Counted from the first letter of the stretch, positions 9,407 to 18,476 are shown. The stretch: DNA of 64,000 nt from Ravibacter arvi (GCF_039540405.1 NZ_BAABEY010000002.1:186001-250000); one strand, 5' to 3'. A program made the numbers and translations. The notes: generated from the sequence alone by a model not told the origin.

Positions 9407-9610
9407 AAGGTCGCTTTTCCGGACGCTTACTGCTGCGATCCGGACCGGGCTTTAGGGATTGTATCCGATAGTATGGTTTTTAGCAGACAACAGAAAAGCG
9501 GTGGCAAAAGTAGTATGCACCGGAAGTTGCCGTTATCGCTTTGCGGCCGTCAATGCGGTCCAATATACGCATTTTGAGGGCATTGTCCTACCTTCTTCAT
9601 TTAACTACTT

Positions 9611-9645
9611 ACATCCCCCTCATACCTCATCCCCTCAAATCTCAG
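9611..9645 (+). repeat. TGAG-heptad array, CTCA orientation
   Basis: C/T-rich heptads (CCCTCATACCTCATCCCCTC) on the sense strand of the downstream LytTR gene, about 95 bp before its start codon. Single-arm member of the heptad family. Confidence 0.7.
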
Positions 9646-9705
9646 TATTACTACTGATTTTTTTTTTCCCCGGCCACCCCGCTACTGCGGGAAAAAAGGG
9701 TGATC

Positions 9706-9713
9706 TAGCTTTG
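9706..9713 (+). promoter_or_regulatory. -7 promoter element of the LytTR gene
   Basis: TAGCTTTG fits the Bacteroidota -7 consensus TAnnTTTG and lies 25 bp before the ATG at 9739. No convincing -33 TTTG is present; a hairpin (9662-9697) occupies that position. Confidence 0.4.
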
Positions 9714-9738
9714 TGGCAGCAAAAACTACGACATACTT

Positions 9739-10455
9739 ATGAATACCATTTTGATTGCAGACAAGGAGCAGGCATACAGGCACCAGATCCGCCAGCATAT
9801 TGGTGGCCGCGGTGAGTTCCGGGTGATAGGAGAGAGCGAAAACTGCTATGAAACAATCCGGATGATTGATGCGCTCGAGCCGGATGTACTTTTTCTCGAT
9901 GTGCAGCTTGGCGGCGAAAAAACCTTTGAACTGATCGGGCAAATGGCGCATTTGCCACAGATCATCTATACGGCCGGCAGTGATTCCTTTGCCAGGGAGG
10001 CATTCGACCACCAGGCGCTCGATTACCTGCTGAAACCCTACGGCACTGCGCGTCTTGAAACAGCCTTGCAAAAAATTGCGGACCGGCAGGCATCCGGCGT
10101 TCGTTTGCCTGACACGTCGGTTGGTACAACCTACCGGCAAAGCCTGTTCGTAGAGCAGGGAAAGCGCCTTAAACGTATTTCGGTAGATGCTGTACTTTAC
10201 TTCAAGGCGGCGGGCGATTATACGACCGTATCGGCGGTAAACGGAGAATTTCTCAGCTCGTCGGGCATCGGATCCATTGAGAAAAAAGTGGATCCCGCAC
10301 GGTTCACGAGGGTACACCGGTCTTTTATTATCAACGCCGAACGTATCGACTTTTGCTACCGGGACATAGGGAGGCTTTACCTGGTAATGGAAAACGGGCA
10401 GGAGATAGCGGTCGGCAAGAATTATCACCAGAATATCAAGCATCTGATTCTTTAA
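9739..10455 (+). CDS. LytTR-family response regulator
   Basis: 238 residues: receiver domain with phospho-acceptor aspartate in VLFLDVQLGG (about residue 54) and lysine in LLKPYG, then a LytTR DNA-binding domain (about 130-238) with the typical ILYxKAxGDYT-like element (VLYFKAAGDYTTV), RVHRSFIIN and a C-terminal VGKNYHQNIK. No LytS/YpdA-type kinase is adjacent; the divergent TPR kinase is HisKA_3 type and has its own regulator. The last 16 codons are copied in a 179-bp tandem duplication that starts at 10408, but the gene itself is intact. The regulated genes are unknown. Confidence 0.93.
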   Translation: MNTILIADKEQAYRHQIRQHIGGRGEFRVIGESENCYETIRMIDALEPDVLFLDVQLGGEKTFELIGQMAHLPQIIYTAGSDSFAREAFDHQALDYLLKPYGTARLETALQKIADRQASGVRLPDTSVGTTYRQSLFVEQGKRLKRISVDAVLYFKAAGDYTTVSAVNGEFLSSSGIGSIEKKVDPARFTRVHRSFIINAERIDFCYRDIGRLYLVMENGQEIAVGKNYHQNIKHLIL

Positions 10456-10586
10456 AAATTATTTTGGCCACGAATTCACGAATCAAACTAAACCATTCGT
10501 GAATTCGTGGCGGCAACATTCTCAGGGTTGCCAATAATATTCCAGCATCGCGCAGTTGTCGCACTGTGCGGCTATCTGCGGCTTAA
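10408..10586. repeat. 179-bp perfect tandem duplication, copy 1
   Basis: Bases 10408-10586 and 10587-10765 appear identical over the whole 179 bp. Copy 1 carries the true 3' end of the LytTR gene, a palindromic element and a second, non-functional copy of the last codons of the convergent lipoprotein gene. Confidence 0.9.
10468..10510. repeat. EcoRI-palindrome element, copy 1
   Basis: 16-bp inverted repeat CCACGAATTCACGAAT / ATTCGTGAATTCGTGG with an 11-bp loop, between convergent genes; likely acts as or evolved from a bidirectional terminator. Further copies at 10647-10689, 42495-42541 and 63437-63483. Confidence 0.85.
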
Positions 10587-10765
10587 GCGGTCGGCAAGAA
10601 TTATCACCAGAATATCAAGCATCTGATTCTTTAAAAATTATTTTGGCCACGAATTCACGAATCAAACTAAACCATTCGTGAATTCGTGGCGGCAACATTC
10701 TCAGGGTTGCCAATAATATTCCAGCATCGCGCAGTTGTCGCACTGTGCGGCTATCTGCGGCTTAA
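10587..10765. repeat. 179-bp perfect tandem duplication, copy 2
   Basis: Copy 2 carries a non-functional duplicate of the LytTR C-terminal codons (including its TAA), the palindromic element and the true 3' end of the convergent lipoprotein gene (stop at 10703-10701). Both genes therefore stay intact. Confidence 0.9.
10647..10689. repeat. EcoRI-palindrome element, copy 2 (within the tandem duplication)
   Basis: Identical to copy 1, displaced by exactly 179 bp as part of the tandem duplication. Confidence 0.85.
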
Positions 10766-11510
10766 ACACCAGGTCGAATTCGTCCCGGAATTCCTCATCC
10801 GAGTTCCATCGCCGGAATTTTACCGGCTTTCCCTCGTACCGGGCCTTCAGCTTATACCTTCCGATGGGAATGTCGCTGAGCTCGTAACTGTTGTCGCCGC
10901 GCCGACGGATCACAGTACCTGTGCTGCCGTCAACCAGCTTACCCTGCGGGGTCAGCTCAAACTCGATTCCCGCAGGCTCAATGTATACCCCCGGGAAATT
11001 ATCAAAAGTGACCAGTCCGCCGTAGTGCCCCGAGAGAGGCTGGGGCGCAACGCCGGACAGGCGCCAGACGAAGTTGCGCTCGCCACCCTCTCCACCGAAG
11101 CCGGCCGCGTTGTCAGGATGTAAATAGAATGAGTAGTTTTCATTATTATAAGAGACGTTGTGGGTAGCAAACGCGTACCAGGAGCCATTGGGCACCCGTA
11201 CCTTGTATTTTCCCTCGTTGTTGGTATAAGTGGTAATATTTGAGTTAAAGAATATACTGTTATCGACAATGATCCTTACCCCCGGCAGCGCCTTGCCTGA
11301 GCCGTCTCTCACGACCCCGGTAGCGTAGCCTTTTTCGGCCTGCATGTCACCGCCGGGATCGACCCCGCTGTCGGAGCACCCGATCTGAAGCTGCGCCAGT
11401 ACCGCCAGCAAAAGAAGCGACGAACGTTTTTTTTTGATGTGTTGATGAGGGGATGGGGGGAAGGGAGAATGAGCTGGTTCCCGGTTTTTGACAGTCCAAG
11501 GAGATTTCAT
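10701..11510 (-). CDS. Lipoprotein with carboxypeptidase-regulatory-like domain
   Basis: About 269 residues from the ATG at 11510 (MKSPWTVKN). A lipoprotein signal KKKRSSLLLL...LQIGC follows only after residue 27, which is late; the region between start and signal is encoded by C/T-rich repeat-like sequence (11436-11473). The mature part opens with a carboxypeptidase D regulatory-like beta-sandwich (GVVRDGSGKALPGVRIIVDN) and ends in QCDNCAMLEYYWQP. No catalytic residues are seen; such domains serve as adhesion or carbohydrate-binding modules. It is divergent from the lipoprotein/TonB receptor pair at 11794-15039. A start at the ATC codon just before KKKRSS would give a normal signal peptide, so the true start is uncertain. 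Confidence 0.75.
   Translation of the reverse strand: MKSPWTVKNREPAHSPFPPSPHQHIKKKRSSLLLLAVLAQLQIGCSDSGVDPGGDMQAEKGYATGVVRDGSGKALPGVRIIVDNSIFFNSNITTYTNNEGKYKVRVPNGSWYAFATHNVSYNNENYSFYLHPDNAAGFGGEGGERNFVWRLSGVAPQPLSGHYGGLVTFDNFPGVYIEPAGIEFELTPQGKLVDGSTGTVIRRRGDNSYELSDIPIGRYKLKARYEGKPVKFRRWNSDEEFRDEFDLVFKPQIAAQCDNCAMLEYYWQP
11436..11473 (-). repeat. Degenerate heptad-like array inside an N-terminal coding region
   Basis: On the minus strand reads CTCATTCTCCCTTCCCCCCA and CCCCTCATC, resembling the CTCA heptads that elsewhere sit directly before start codons. Here it lies between the only ATG and the lipoprotein signal. Confidence 0.4.
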
Positions 11511-11793
11511 GGAATAAAGTTGATTGGGTATGAAATGATTTCTCCTGCAATAATCGTGGGGAATGGTCATACCCGGTTTCCCGTTTCGATGAACGCACGA
11601 TTGCGTCGATGAAATAACGGATATGGGCGACGGGGGAAAAACGCTTTATCGCGGATACAATCTCTTTCATAGCGCTATTAGGCGGTTCGTCGAAATCTCG
11701 GAGCGCGGGTCGCCGGGCGGGATAGTTTTGCAGCATCAATTATGACTGCGCAGACATGCGGTTGCACAACTAATAATAATCGTATTCATTCAA

Positions 11794-12576
11794 ATGAAAA
11801 AACTGGTTTCATACCTCTTTATCCTGGCAGCTTTCATCTCCTGCCGCGATAACAACGACCCGCTCAAAGACGGAAATGACTGGGATATCGTGATCCCTTC
11901 TTCACAACATGCGCCGGGCATCGGGAATACCGACGGGCCTCATCAGGGTACACCGTGGGAACTGCCCGACGGGATAGAGCTGGTACGGCGCCCGGGAAAA
12001 TCCTTCGACCCCAACCCTCAGATGCTTTACGGGAGTCTGAATACATTTTATGCGGACGTCAGTTTTGTCAACCACCTGGATGTATCGGTCAGCATCCTGA
12101 TCCCGGCCGGGTTGATCTGGGTATTTAACCGTGAAGGACGCACGCAGGACGGGCTCCTGACATCTACGGTAAAGGTGGACGTACCGCCTACTTTTTCAGA
12201 CGAAAAATCGGATACAGACACTACTACCATCTATCTGGGGTTGGGATGCCTTAACTATTCCAAGGCTTTTCCATGGGAAGAAAACCAGGAAGAGGACACC
12301 CGGGACTACCCGATCGGGAAGGATATGTACAAACCGGGTGTAGTCACTTCCGATCCCAATCTCAGGAAATTGCTCGACCTGCTGAAAGACTATCCGGGCC
12401 TCGGGCTCACACGTCATTACAATCCGCAGGAGATGTTTGAACCCGACTACAAGCCGGAATCCTGGCGGGAAATATATATGCTGATCCAGGGAGCACTCTG
12501 GGATATTACTGACAACAATGGCCTGACCCGGAAGAGCTACCGTGAACTGTCTGAAGCGCTGAAATCTTATCGGTAG
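11794..12576 (+). CDS. Putative lipoprotein of unknown function
   Basis: 260 residues. Lipoprotein signal MKKLVSYLFILAAFISC with the cysteine at residue 17; the mature protein is rich in Asp, Pro and aromatic residues (for example LGLGCLNYSKAFPWEENQEED, LTRHYNPQEMFEPDY) and has no motif that I recognise. It lies 87 bp before a TonB receptor on the same strand, with the heptad hairpin 12576-12656 filling the gap, so the two are probably one operon and the lipoprotein may be an outer-membrane partner of the receptor. That role is inference from position. The TAG stop is followed immediately by the repeat. Confidence 0.82.
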   Translation: MKKLVSYLFILAAFISCRDNNDPLKDGNDWDIVIPSSQHAPGIGNTDGPHQGTPWELPDGIELVRRPGKSFDPNPQMLYGSLNTFYADVSFVNHLDVSVSILIPAGLIWVFNREGRTQDGLLTSTVKVDVPPTFSDEKSDTDTTTIYLGLGCLNYSKAFPWEENQEEDTRDYPIGKDMYKPGVVTSDPNLRKLLDLLKDYPGLGLTRHYNPQEMFEPDYKPESWREIYMLIQGALWDITDNNGLTRKSYRELSEALKSYR

Positions 12577-12656
12577 GTGTGAGGTATGAGGCGTGAGGTG
12601 TGGGCGCATCTCAAACCTCAAACCTCATCCCTCACCCCTCACCCCTCAAACCTCAT
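12576..12656. repeat. Two-armed TGAG-heptad hairpin between co-oriented genes
   Basis: TGAGGTATGAGGCGTGAGG arm right after the stop codon at 12574-12576, then a CTCAAACCTCATCCCTCAC arm ending 7 bp before the receptor ATG at 12664. The arms are complementary and can form an imperfect hairpin. It exactly fills the intergenic space. Confidence 0.8.
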
Positions 12657-12663
12657 TACAACC

Positions 12664-15039
12664 ATGAAAAACATATTTTTTGCTATTTTTTTCCTGATAA
12701 CAGGCACTTCCCAGGCACAGCAGCTATTCCAGACGGTAAGGGGGATTGTTCGGGACGAAGTTTCCAGGAGCCCGCTGGCCGGGGTTTCGGTGCTGCTGAT
12801 CCAGCCTGAAGGCGCGCCGCACAAGGGCACGATGACCGATGCGGGCGGAGAGTTCCAGATTACCGGGGTACCCACCGGCCGCCATTCTTTTCGCCTTACC
12901 CTTGTAGGTTATGAGGACCAGCTCCTTTCCAATCTTATCATTACCGGCGGAAAAGAAGTTGTACTGGACGTGATTATGGCCGAATCAACGCAAATGCTGG
13001 ACGAAGTAATGGTGGTGGCCGACAGGACCGGAGATAAAGGGAATACGAATAATGAGCTGGTCCTGGCAAGCGGCCGGTCATTTAACGTGGATGACACCAA
13101 ACGTTATGCCGGCTCACTTGGTGATCCTTCCCGTATGGCCGCGGGCTTTGCAGGTGTTGTTTCCGGGAATGACGCCAGGAATGACATTGTGGTCCGCGGA
13201 AACTCACCAACCGGCATGCTGTGGCAACTGGAGGGGCTCAACATACCCAATCCGAATCACTTCGGCTCCTATTTTGCCACCGGCGGGCCCGTAAGTATGC
13301 TCAACAACAATGTGCTGGCTAAGTCCGACTTCCTGACCGGCGCGTTTCCCGCACAGTATGGCGATGCGCTCGCAGCCGTTTTCGATCTCCGCATGCGGGA
13401 GGGAAACAACCGGAAGCATGAGTTTATCGGGCAAATAGGTTTCAACGGGTTTGAAATAGGCGCCGAGGGGCCGTTTTCTAAGAATTCGAAAGCTTCTTTC
13501 CTGCTGAATTACCGTTACTCCACCCTGGGAGTATTCAAAGCGCTTGGCATCCGCTTTGGCACAGGCAGCTCGATTCCGGACTACCAGGACCTTAACTTTA
13601 AACTGTCATTACCGGCAGGACGGAAAGGGAAATTCTCGCTTTTCGGGATAACGGGCAGCAGCGAGGTGCAGTTTCTCGGTAATGAGACCGATACGACCCT
13701 TACCAATCTCTATGGCAGCGAAAATACCAATATGCGTGCACGGTACGGGACCAGCATAGCGGGGGGGGCCTATGAGCATACCCTTTCGCCGCGAACCCAC
13801 CTCAAGTTGCTCCTGGGGGCCAGTATGACCAAAGAAAAGTTCAGTGGTGATTCCATCAGCATCGTTACCAGAGAAGCTTTTCCATCTGCAGAATCGAAGT
13901 TTAATACCCGGAAATACTCTGCTGTGGCGACCTTCCGCCATAAATTCAATGCAAGAAGCAGCCTTTACAGCGGCGTTACGACAGACCTGCTCAATTTCGA
14001 TCTGTACAGCAAAACTATTCACGCGGGAGGAACGATCGACTCTTTACGTGTGGACGAAAAAGGAAAGTTCTCCGTCCTTACCCAGGCGTACACCCAGCTG
14101 CGTTACAGGTTGTCGGGAAGCCTGATGGCCACCGCCGGGCTTCACTTTCAGCACCTGGGTCTCAACGGCAAAAGCGCATTGGAGCCCAGGGCCGGAGTAC
14201 GCCACAGCTTTGGAAGGGGACAGGCCGTGGGCATAAGCTACGGCCTGCATAGCCAGTCGCAGAATATCTATACCTATTTTATCCGGACACCGGCAGAATC
14301 GGGGAGCGTGCGTACCAACCGCGACCTCGACTTTACACGGAGCCACCATTTCGTGCTCAGCTACGAAAACCGGCTCTCGGAACACCTTCTGCTTAAGGTA
14401 GAGCCTTACCTGCAAATGATTTCGGGGGTACCGGTAGAACAGAAGGCCTCGTCGTTTTCATTGCTGAACACCGGCGCGCTGTTCGGTCCCAGTGACAAGG
14501 ATAGCCTGGTCAATAACGGCTCGGGGAAAAACCTGGGGGTGGAGCTGACCTTGGAGCGGTATTTTAACGACGGTTACTATTTCCTGGTGACGACCTCTCT
14601 TTTCGACTCCAGGTACAAGGGCAGCGACAAAGTAACGCGCAACACCGCCTTCAACACACAATACGTCGCCAACATACTCGGCGGGAAAGAGATTAAGATA
14701 GCACATACCAACGTACTGAGCTTCAACCTGAAATCGAGCCTGGTGGGAGGGCGCTACTTCACACCGCTTGATCTTGCGGCATCCCGGAGGAAAGGGCAGG
14801 CGGTTTACCGTGAGCCGGAAGCTTTCTCAGAAAGACAAAAGCCTTATTTCCGGACAGACCTGCGGATCTCCTACCGCTGGGAAATGGGTAAAAGCACCAT
14901 GGAATTTGCCCTTGACCTGCAAAATGTGACTGCTCACAAAAATGTATTTCAACAGACGTATAACCCACGGACCAATGCTTTGGTCTATCAGTATGGCCAG
15001 GGGTTCTTCCCTGTGCCGTACTTCCGGGCAACGTTCTGA
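12664..15039 (+). CDS. TonB-dependent outer-membrane receptor with carboxypeptidase-like N-terminal domain
   Basis: 791 residues. Signal peptide MKNIFFAIFFLITGTSQAQ; carboxypeptidase-regulatory-like domain (about 22-110, VRGIVRDEVSRSPLAGVSVLL); plug domain (about 115-230) with DIVVRGNSPTGMLWQLEGL; then a 22-strand-type beta-barrel ending in the aromatic residues FRATF, as expected for barrel insertion. The ATG at 12664 was chosen because the open frame further upstream is only repeat sequence. It is TonB/ExbBD energised and imports or signals with an unknown ligand; there is no SusD partner, so it is not a standard glycan PUL pair. The upstream lipoprotein (11794) is the likely accessory protein. 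Similar receptors in Bacteroidota are often next to regulators such as those at 6.8-10.5 kb. Confidence 0.92.
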   Translation: MKNIFFAIFFLITGTSQAQQLFQTVRGIVRDEVSRSPLAGVSVLLIQPEGAPHKGTMTDAGGEFQITGVPTGRHSFRLTLVGYEDQLLSNLIITGGKEVVLDVIMAESTQMLDEVMVVADRTGDKGNTNNELVLASGRSFNVDDTKRYAGSLGDPSRMAAGFAGVVSGNDARNDIVVRGNSPTGMLWQLEGLNIPNPNHFGSYFATGGPVSMLNNNVLAKSDFLTGAFPAQYGDALAAVFDLRMREGNNRKHEFIGQIGFNGFEIGAEGPFSKNSKASFLLNYRYSTLGVFKALGIRFGTGSSIPDYQDLNFKLSLPAGRKGKFSLFGITGSSEVQFLGNETDTTLTNLYGSENTNMRARYGTSIAGGAYEHTLSPRTHLKLLLGASMTKEKFSGDSISIVTREAFPSAESKFNTRKYSAVATFRHKFNARSSLYSGVTTDLLNFDLYSKTIHAGGTIDSLRVDEKGKFSVLTQAYTQLRYRLSGSLMATAGLHFQHLGLNGKSALEPRAGVRHSFGRGQAVGISYGLHSQSQNIYTYFIRTPAESGSVRTNRDLDFTRSHHFVLSYENRLSEHLLLKVEPYLQMISGVPVEQKASSFSLLNTGALFGPSDKDSLVNNGSGKNLGVELTLERYFNDGYYFLVTTSLFDSRYKGSDKVTRNTAFNTQYVANILGGKEIKIAHTNVLSFNLKSSLVGGRYFTPLDLAASRRKGQAVYREPEAFSERQKPYFRTDLRISYRWEMGKSTMEFALDLQNVTAHKNVFQQTYNPRTNALVYQYGQGFFPVPYFRATF

Positions 15040-15052
15040 GGCACGCAAAAAA

Positions 15053-15093
15053 AGGTGGGTGTCCGAAAGGGTTTTCCTTTTTGACACCCACCT
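15053..15093. terminator. Bidirectional terminator between convergent genes
   Basis: Perfect 11-bp inverted repeat AGGTGGGTGTC / GACACCCACCT (15053-15063, 15083-15093), preceded by seven A residues. It lies between the TonB receptor and the ThuA-domain gene, which converge here. Confidence 0.7.
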
Positions 15094-15119
15094 CAATGGT
15101 TCGGTTCACTACCGGATGA

Positions 15120-18100
15120 TCATATTTCGAACGAAATATCGCCCAAAGTAAACAAAGGCCTGCCTTTGGCGTCGGGGTTGATATAAATAAAATACAGTGG
15201 CCTTTTGCCGGGTACTGCCGCAGGTTTTACCGCTATTTTCACCGGCTGACTGGTTTCTTCTCCGATTTTTGCCTCGCCTATTTTCGGACCTGCCGGAGAA
15301 TCGTACCGGACTTCGAGCTTACCGCCGGATGTCCGTCCTTTTGCCGACATCGCCGATACCGAAATGTTTTTGATCTGTGAAAGGTCGATGTCGTCAAACC
15401 GGATGAATGCCTTATCGGAAGAGCCTACGACCACTTCTTTCCCGGCATTCGGCGCGCCTTCGGGCAGTTTGTATTTCAGAACATTCATACCGTCGTCATA
15501 TGCACCCGCGGGAAGCAAAGCAGGACGCAGCGAAACGGTTTGTCCACCCGTCAGCGGCCCGATTGCGTGGGTGCCTTTGTCGGTGTAGCTCGCCGAAAAG
15601 ACGTACGCGCCCGGCTTTTCCTTATTTTCGGGCATATAGCTGCCCTTCAGCGGCTTGCTGCTTTTTTGCTCCTTCGCCAGGGACAGGATGTATTTCACCA
15701 TGTCCTCGGTCTCCGACATCTTGTGCTGCGGGTGCGGCGCCATTGCCTGCTCGCCCCAAACGCCGCCACCGCCTTCGATAATTTTCTTCGCCAGCCGTTT
15801 CTGGGCATCATTGTCTTTTTCGTACTTCCTGGCAATCTCGCTGTAAGTCGGGCCGATCGATTTCTGGTTAACGGTATGGCAGGCCTGGCAATCGCTTAAT
15901 TCGATCAGCCTTTTCCCGGTCGCAAAGCCCGTATTGGCCTGGTGGCCCTGGGCAAGCAAGGTCTTATCGAATCCTTCCAGGTAATTGATGTTCATGTAAA
16001 CATCTTCCGGTGCAATCTTCCGTGCGGCAAGCGTACCGTCTTCCTTGTCGGCAACTTTCACTTCATATACCACCGGTTTACCGTTCCAGTAAAAACTCTG
16101 GTTGCCTTTGATGGCAATCTGAACCTGCGGCGGCTCGTTGCCCGCTTTGACGGTTACGCTACTGCTTTTGGCGTTTCCGAGTGCGTCGGTCACCGTCAGC
16201 GTGGCTGTGTACTCTCCGGACCTTTTATATACGAAGGTAGGGTTAGCTTCCGTGCTCTTCCCCTGGCCCCGGCCGAAATCCCACTGGTAGCTGATGGCGT
16301 CGCCATCGTAGTCGATTGATCCGACGGAAGAGAATTTTACGGTCATAGGTACTGCGCCCACCGTTTTGTCGGCGCTGATCACCGGTTTTGGAGCGCGGTT
16401 ACCTGCGTTGAAAGTAATGTGGACAAGCCGGGCATCGTCATTTTGCGCAAACCATTTGTTACCGTACTCCAACAGGTACAAAGACCCGTCTCCGGCAAAC
16501 TGCATATCAATCGGGTGACTGAATTTTTCATTGGGCATGAAACGCTCAATATGGGTTAGGTCACCTTTCCGGTTCATCGAAACCACGTTAATATAGTCAC
16601 GGATCCAATCGTAGGCGAAGAATTTTCCGTCATAATACCGCGGGAATTTGTCTTTTCCATTTCCGAAGTCGTCAAAATAGTAAACCGGTCCGGCCATTGC
16701 GTTCCGGCCGCCTTTCCCGACAATAGGACCGAATTCCGGTGAGTCGGCATAGGGATAATAGATAAATGCAGGTTGCGCCGGCGGCAGATCTTTTAAGCCC
16801 GTATTGTGGGGAGAATCGTTGACCGGCTTAAGCGCGTCATACTTTTCACCCGATTCTTTGGTGTCAAAATTGTAGCGGTTGTAGGCCCGGTTATCAGCTA
16901 CGAACAGGGGCCAGCCATAATATCCGGCTTTACGCGCCTGGTTGACTTCGTCGTGCCCGCGCGGCCCCCTTTCCGGCGAATCATTCGCGGCATCCGGCCC
17001 CACCTCGCCCCAGTATAGGAAACCGGTGCGCTTGTCGACAGAAATCCGGTAAGGATTCCGGTTGCCCATCACATAAATTTCCGGACGGGCTTTCGGGTTG
17101 CCGGCCGGGAAAAGATTTCCTTCCGGGATGGTGTAGGTGCCGTCGTCCTTTGGCTTGATCCTGAGGATCTTTCCGCGCAGGTCGTTGGTGTTCGACGACG
17201 TAGCCATGGCGTTCCAGCCTTCGCGCCCCGGGCGCCCGTCAGAGGGGCTGAACCCGTTGGATGCAAATGGGTTGGTGTCGTCGCCGGTAGATAAATAGAG
17301 GTTGCCTTTGGCATCCCACTCAATGGAACCGCCGGTATGGCAGCAGTCGGTCCGTTTGACCGGGACAGTCAGCACCACCTTTTCGGTATCGAGCAGCAAG
17401 GTATCGCGTACGTCGTCATACACAAACCGCGACAGGTGCTGTGCGGTGTCGGACGCGGCGGAGACCGGTGAGTAGAAGAGGTATACCCACTTGTTGGTTT
17501 TGAAGCCGGGGTCGATGTTCAGCCCCATCAGGCCGTATTCGAACTTGGTAAAGACCGGTACGTCGGCCACAACTTTGATTGCTTTTTTCCTGGGGTCCCA
17601 AAGTTTCACCTTTCCTTTTCTTTCGGAAAAAAGTACGCGTTGATCGTCCAGTACCACCAGCTCGGTCGGTTCGTCAAGGCCTTCTGTCAGCACGTTTTTG
17701 CTGAAGCGGTTTTCTTCCGGCCGGGCTTTGCTATAGTCAATTTTATCTGCCCACACATACTGAAGCCCGCCCAGGAGGTGCTTCAGGAAAACCGGGTTTT
17801 CATAGGTAGCATCTTCATGGCCGAAATTGGTGTAAAACGCTTTTCCGCCATCAAATTCGTGGTACCAGGACATCGGGTGGTCGTCGCCCATCTTGCCGTC
17901 CTTGTAGGTCTTTTCATCGATTTTTACCAGGACGTCTACATCCTTGTTAAACGACTTGAAATCATAGAACTCGTCTTTTATCTTCCAGCGGTCCGGAAAA
18001 CCAAACATAGACGGGTGATCTTTCCTGACGGCATAGGCCTCCCCCTCCTGTACGTTGGGATTGCCCGGGTGGCTCAAAAAGTAAGCCCCCGCCAGTTTGT

Positions 18101-18476
18101 TGTACCAGGGCCAGTCGTACTCGGTATCGGTAGCCGCATGTACCCCCGCATAGCCGCCGCCCCCCTGGATATACCGTTCGAAAGCCTGTTGCTGCTCATC
18201 GTTCAGCACGTCGCCGGTTGTATTCAGGAACACAACCGCCCCGTACCGCTGCAGGTTATTCTCGGTGAAAACCGTGGCGTTTTCGGTAGTATCAACCGCG
18301 TAGCCATTTTCCCGGCCAAGCTTCTGCAAGGCTTTCTTCCCGCTCGGAATAGAAGCGTGCCGGAAGCCCTTGGTCTTGGAAAATACCAGAATTCTTTTAC
18401 CCTCCTGTCCGTGTGAGACAAAAGGAACTGAAACAAGCAGCGAACCTACCAGCGCCAAACGCCGGATTGATTTCAT
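15120..18476 (-). CDS. Exported ThuA / sugar-dehydrogenase-like propeller / PKD / cytochrome c multidomain protein
   Basis: 1118 residues from the ATG at 18476 (MKSIRRLALVGSLLVSVPFV signal peptide; an ATG at 18491 would add five residues). Domains in order: ThuA-like glutamine-amidotransferase fold (about 25-245; GGGGYAGVHAATD, FGHEDATY), glucose/sorbosone dehydrogenase-like beta-propeller (about 255-690; CCHTGGSIEWDAKGNLY, YGWPLFV), PKD domain (about 700-795; SIDYDGDAISYQWDFG), monoheme cytochrome c (CQACH, about residue 870), and a C-terminal CBM6-like carbohydrate-binding domain. ThuA proteins are known for trehalose-related sugar oxidation, so extracellular sugar oxidation with electron transfer to heme is a reasonable inference. 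The gene is solitary, divergent from the toxin-antitoxin pair across a palindromic promoter region. Confidence 0.93.
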   Translation of the reverse strand: MKSIRRLALVGSLLVSVPFVSHGQEGKRILVFSKTKGFRHASIPSGKKALQKLGRENGYAVDTTENATVFTENNLQRYGAVVFLNTTGDVLNDEQQQAFERYIQGGGGYAGVHAATDTEYDWPWYNKLAGAYFLSHPGNPNVQEGEAYAVRKDHPSMFGFPDRWKIKDEFYDFKSFNKDVDVLVKIDEKTYKDGKMGDDHPMSWYHEFDGGKAFYTNFGHEDATYENPVFLKHLLGGLQYVWADKIDYSKARPEENRFSKNVLTEGLDEPTELVVLDDQRVLFSERKGKVKLWDPRKKAIKVVADVPVFTKFEYGLMGLNIDPGFKTNKWVYLFYSPVSAASDTAQHLSRFVYDDVRDTLLLDTEKVVLTVPVKRTDCCHTGGSIEWDAKGNLYLSTGDDTNPFASNGFSPSDGRPGREGWNAMATSSNTNDLRGKILRIKPKDDGTYTIPEGNLFPAGNPKARPEIYVMGNRNPYRISVDKRTGFLYWGEVGPDAANDSPERGPRGHDEVNQARKAGYYGWPLFVADNRAYNRYNFDTKESGEKYDALKPVNDSPHNTGLKDLPPAQPAFIYYPYADSPEFGPIVGKGGRNAMAGPVYYFDDFGNGKDKFPRYYDGKFFAYDWIRDYINVVSMNRKGDLTHIERFMPNEKFSHPIDMQFAGDGSLYLLEYGNKWFAQNDDARLVHITFNAGNRAPKPVISADKTVGAVPMTVKFSSVGSIDYDGDAISYQWDFGRGQGKSTEANPTFVYKRSGEYTATLTVTDALGNAKSSSVTVKAGNEPPQVQIAIKGNQSFYWNGKPVVYEVKVADKEDGTLAARKIAPEDVYMNINYLEGFDKTLLAQGHQANTGFATGKRLIELSDCQACHTVNQKSIGPTYSEIARKYEKDNDAQKRLAKKIIEGGGGVWGEQAMAPHPQHKMSETEDMVKYILSLAKEQKSSKPLKGSYMPENKEKPGAYVFSASYTDKGTHAIGPLTGGQTVSLRPALLPAGAYDDGMNVLKYKLPEGAPNAGKEVVVGSSDKAFIRFDDIDLSQIKNISVSAMSAKGRTSGGKLEVRYDSPAGPKIGEAKIGEETSQPVKIAVKPAAVPGKRPLYFIYINPDAKGRPLFTLGDISFEI

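Larger units (their letters stand above)
9407..9738. other. Divergent intergenic region between histidine kinase and LytTR regulator
   Basis: 332 bp without a credible gene. It holds a CTCA heptad array (9611-9645), an inverted repeat TTTTTTCCC / GGGAAAAAA (9662-9670, 9689-9697) and a TAGCTTTG -7 element (9706-9713) for the LytTR gene. Nothing clear is seen in 9407-9600 beyond AT-rich kinase upstream sequence. Confidence 0.6.

Noticed and set aside
11347..11739. 130-codon open frame overlapping the lipoprotein start
   Set aside because: Overlaps the real gene in another frame, without recognisable features.
12586..12663. 26 additional N-terminal codons for the TonB receptor
   Set aside because: Encoded entirely by the heptad array; ATG 12664 begins a proper signal peptide.
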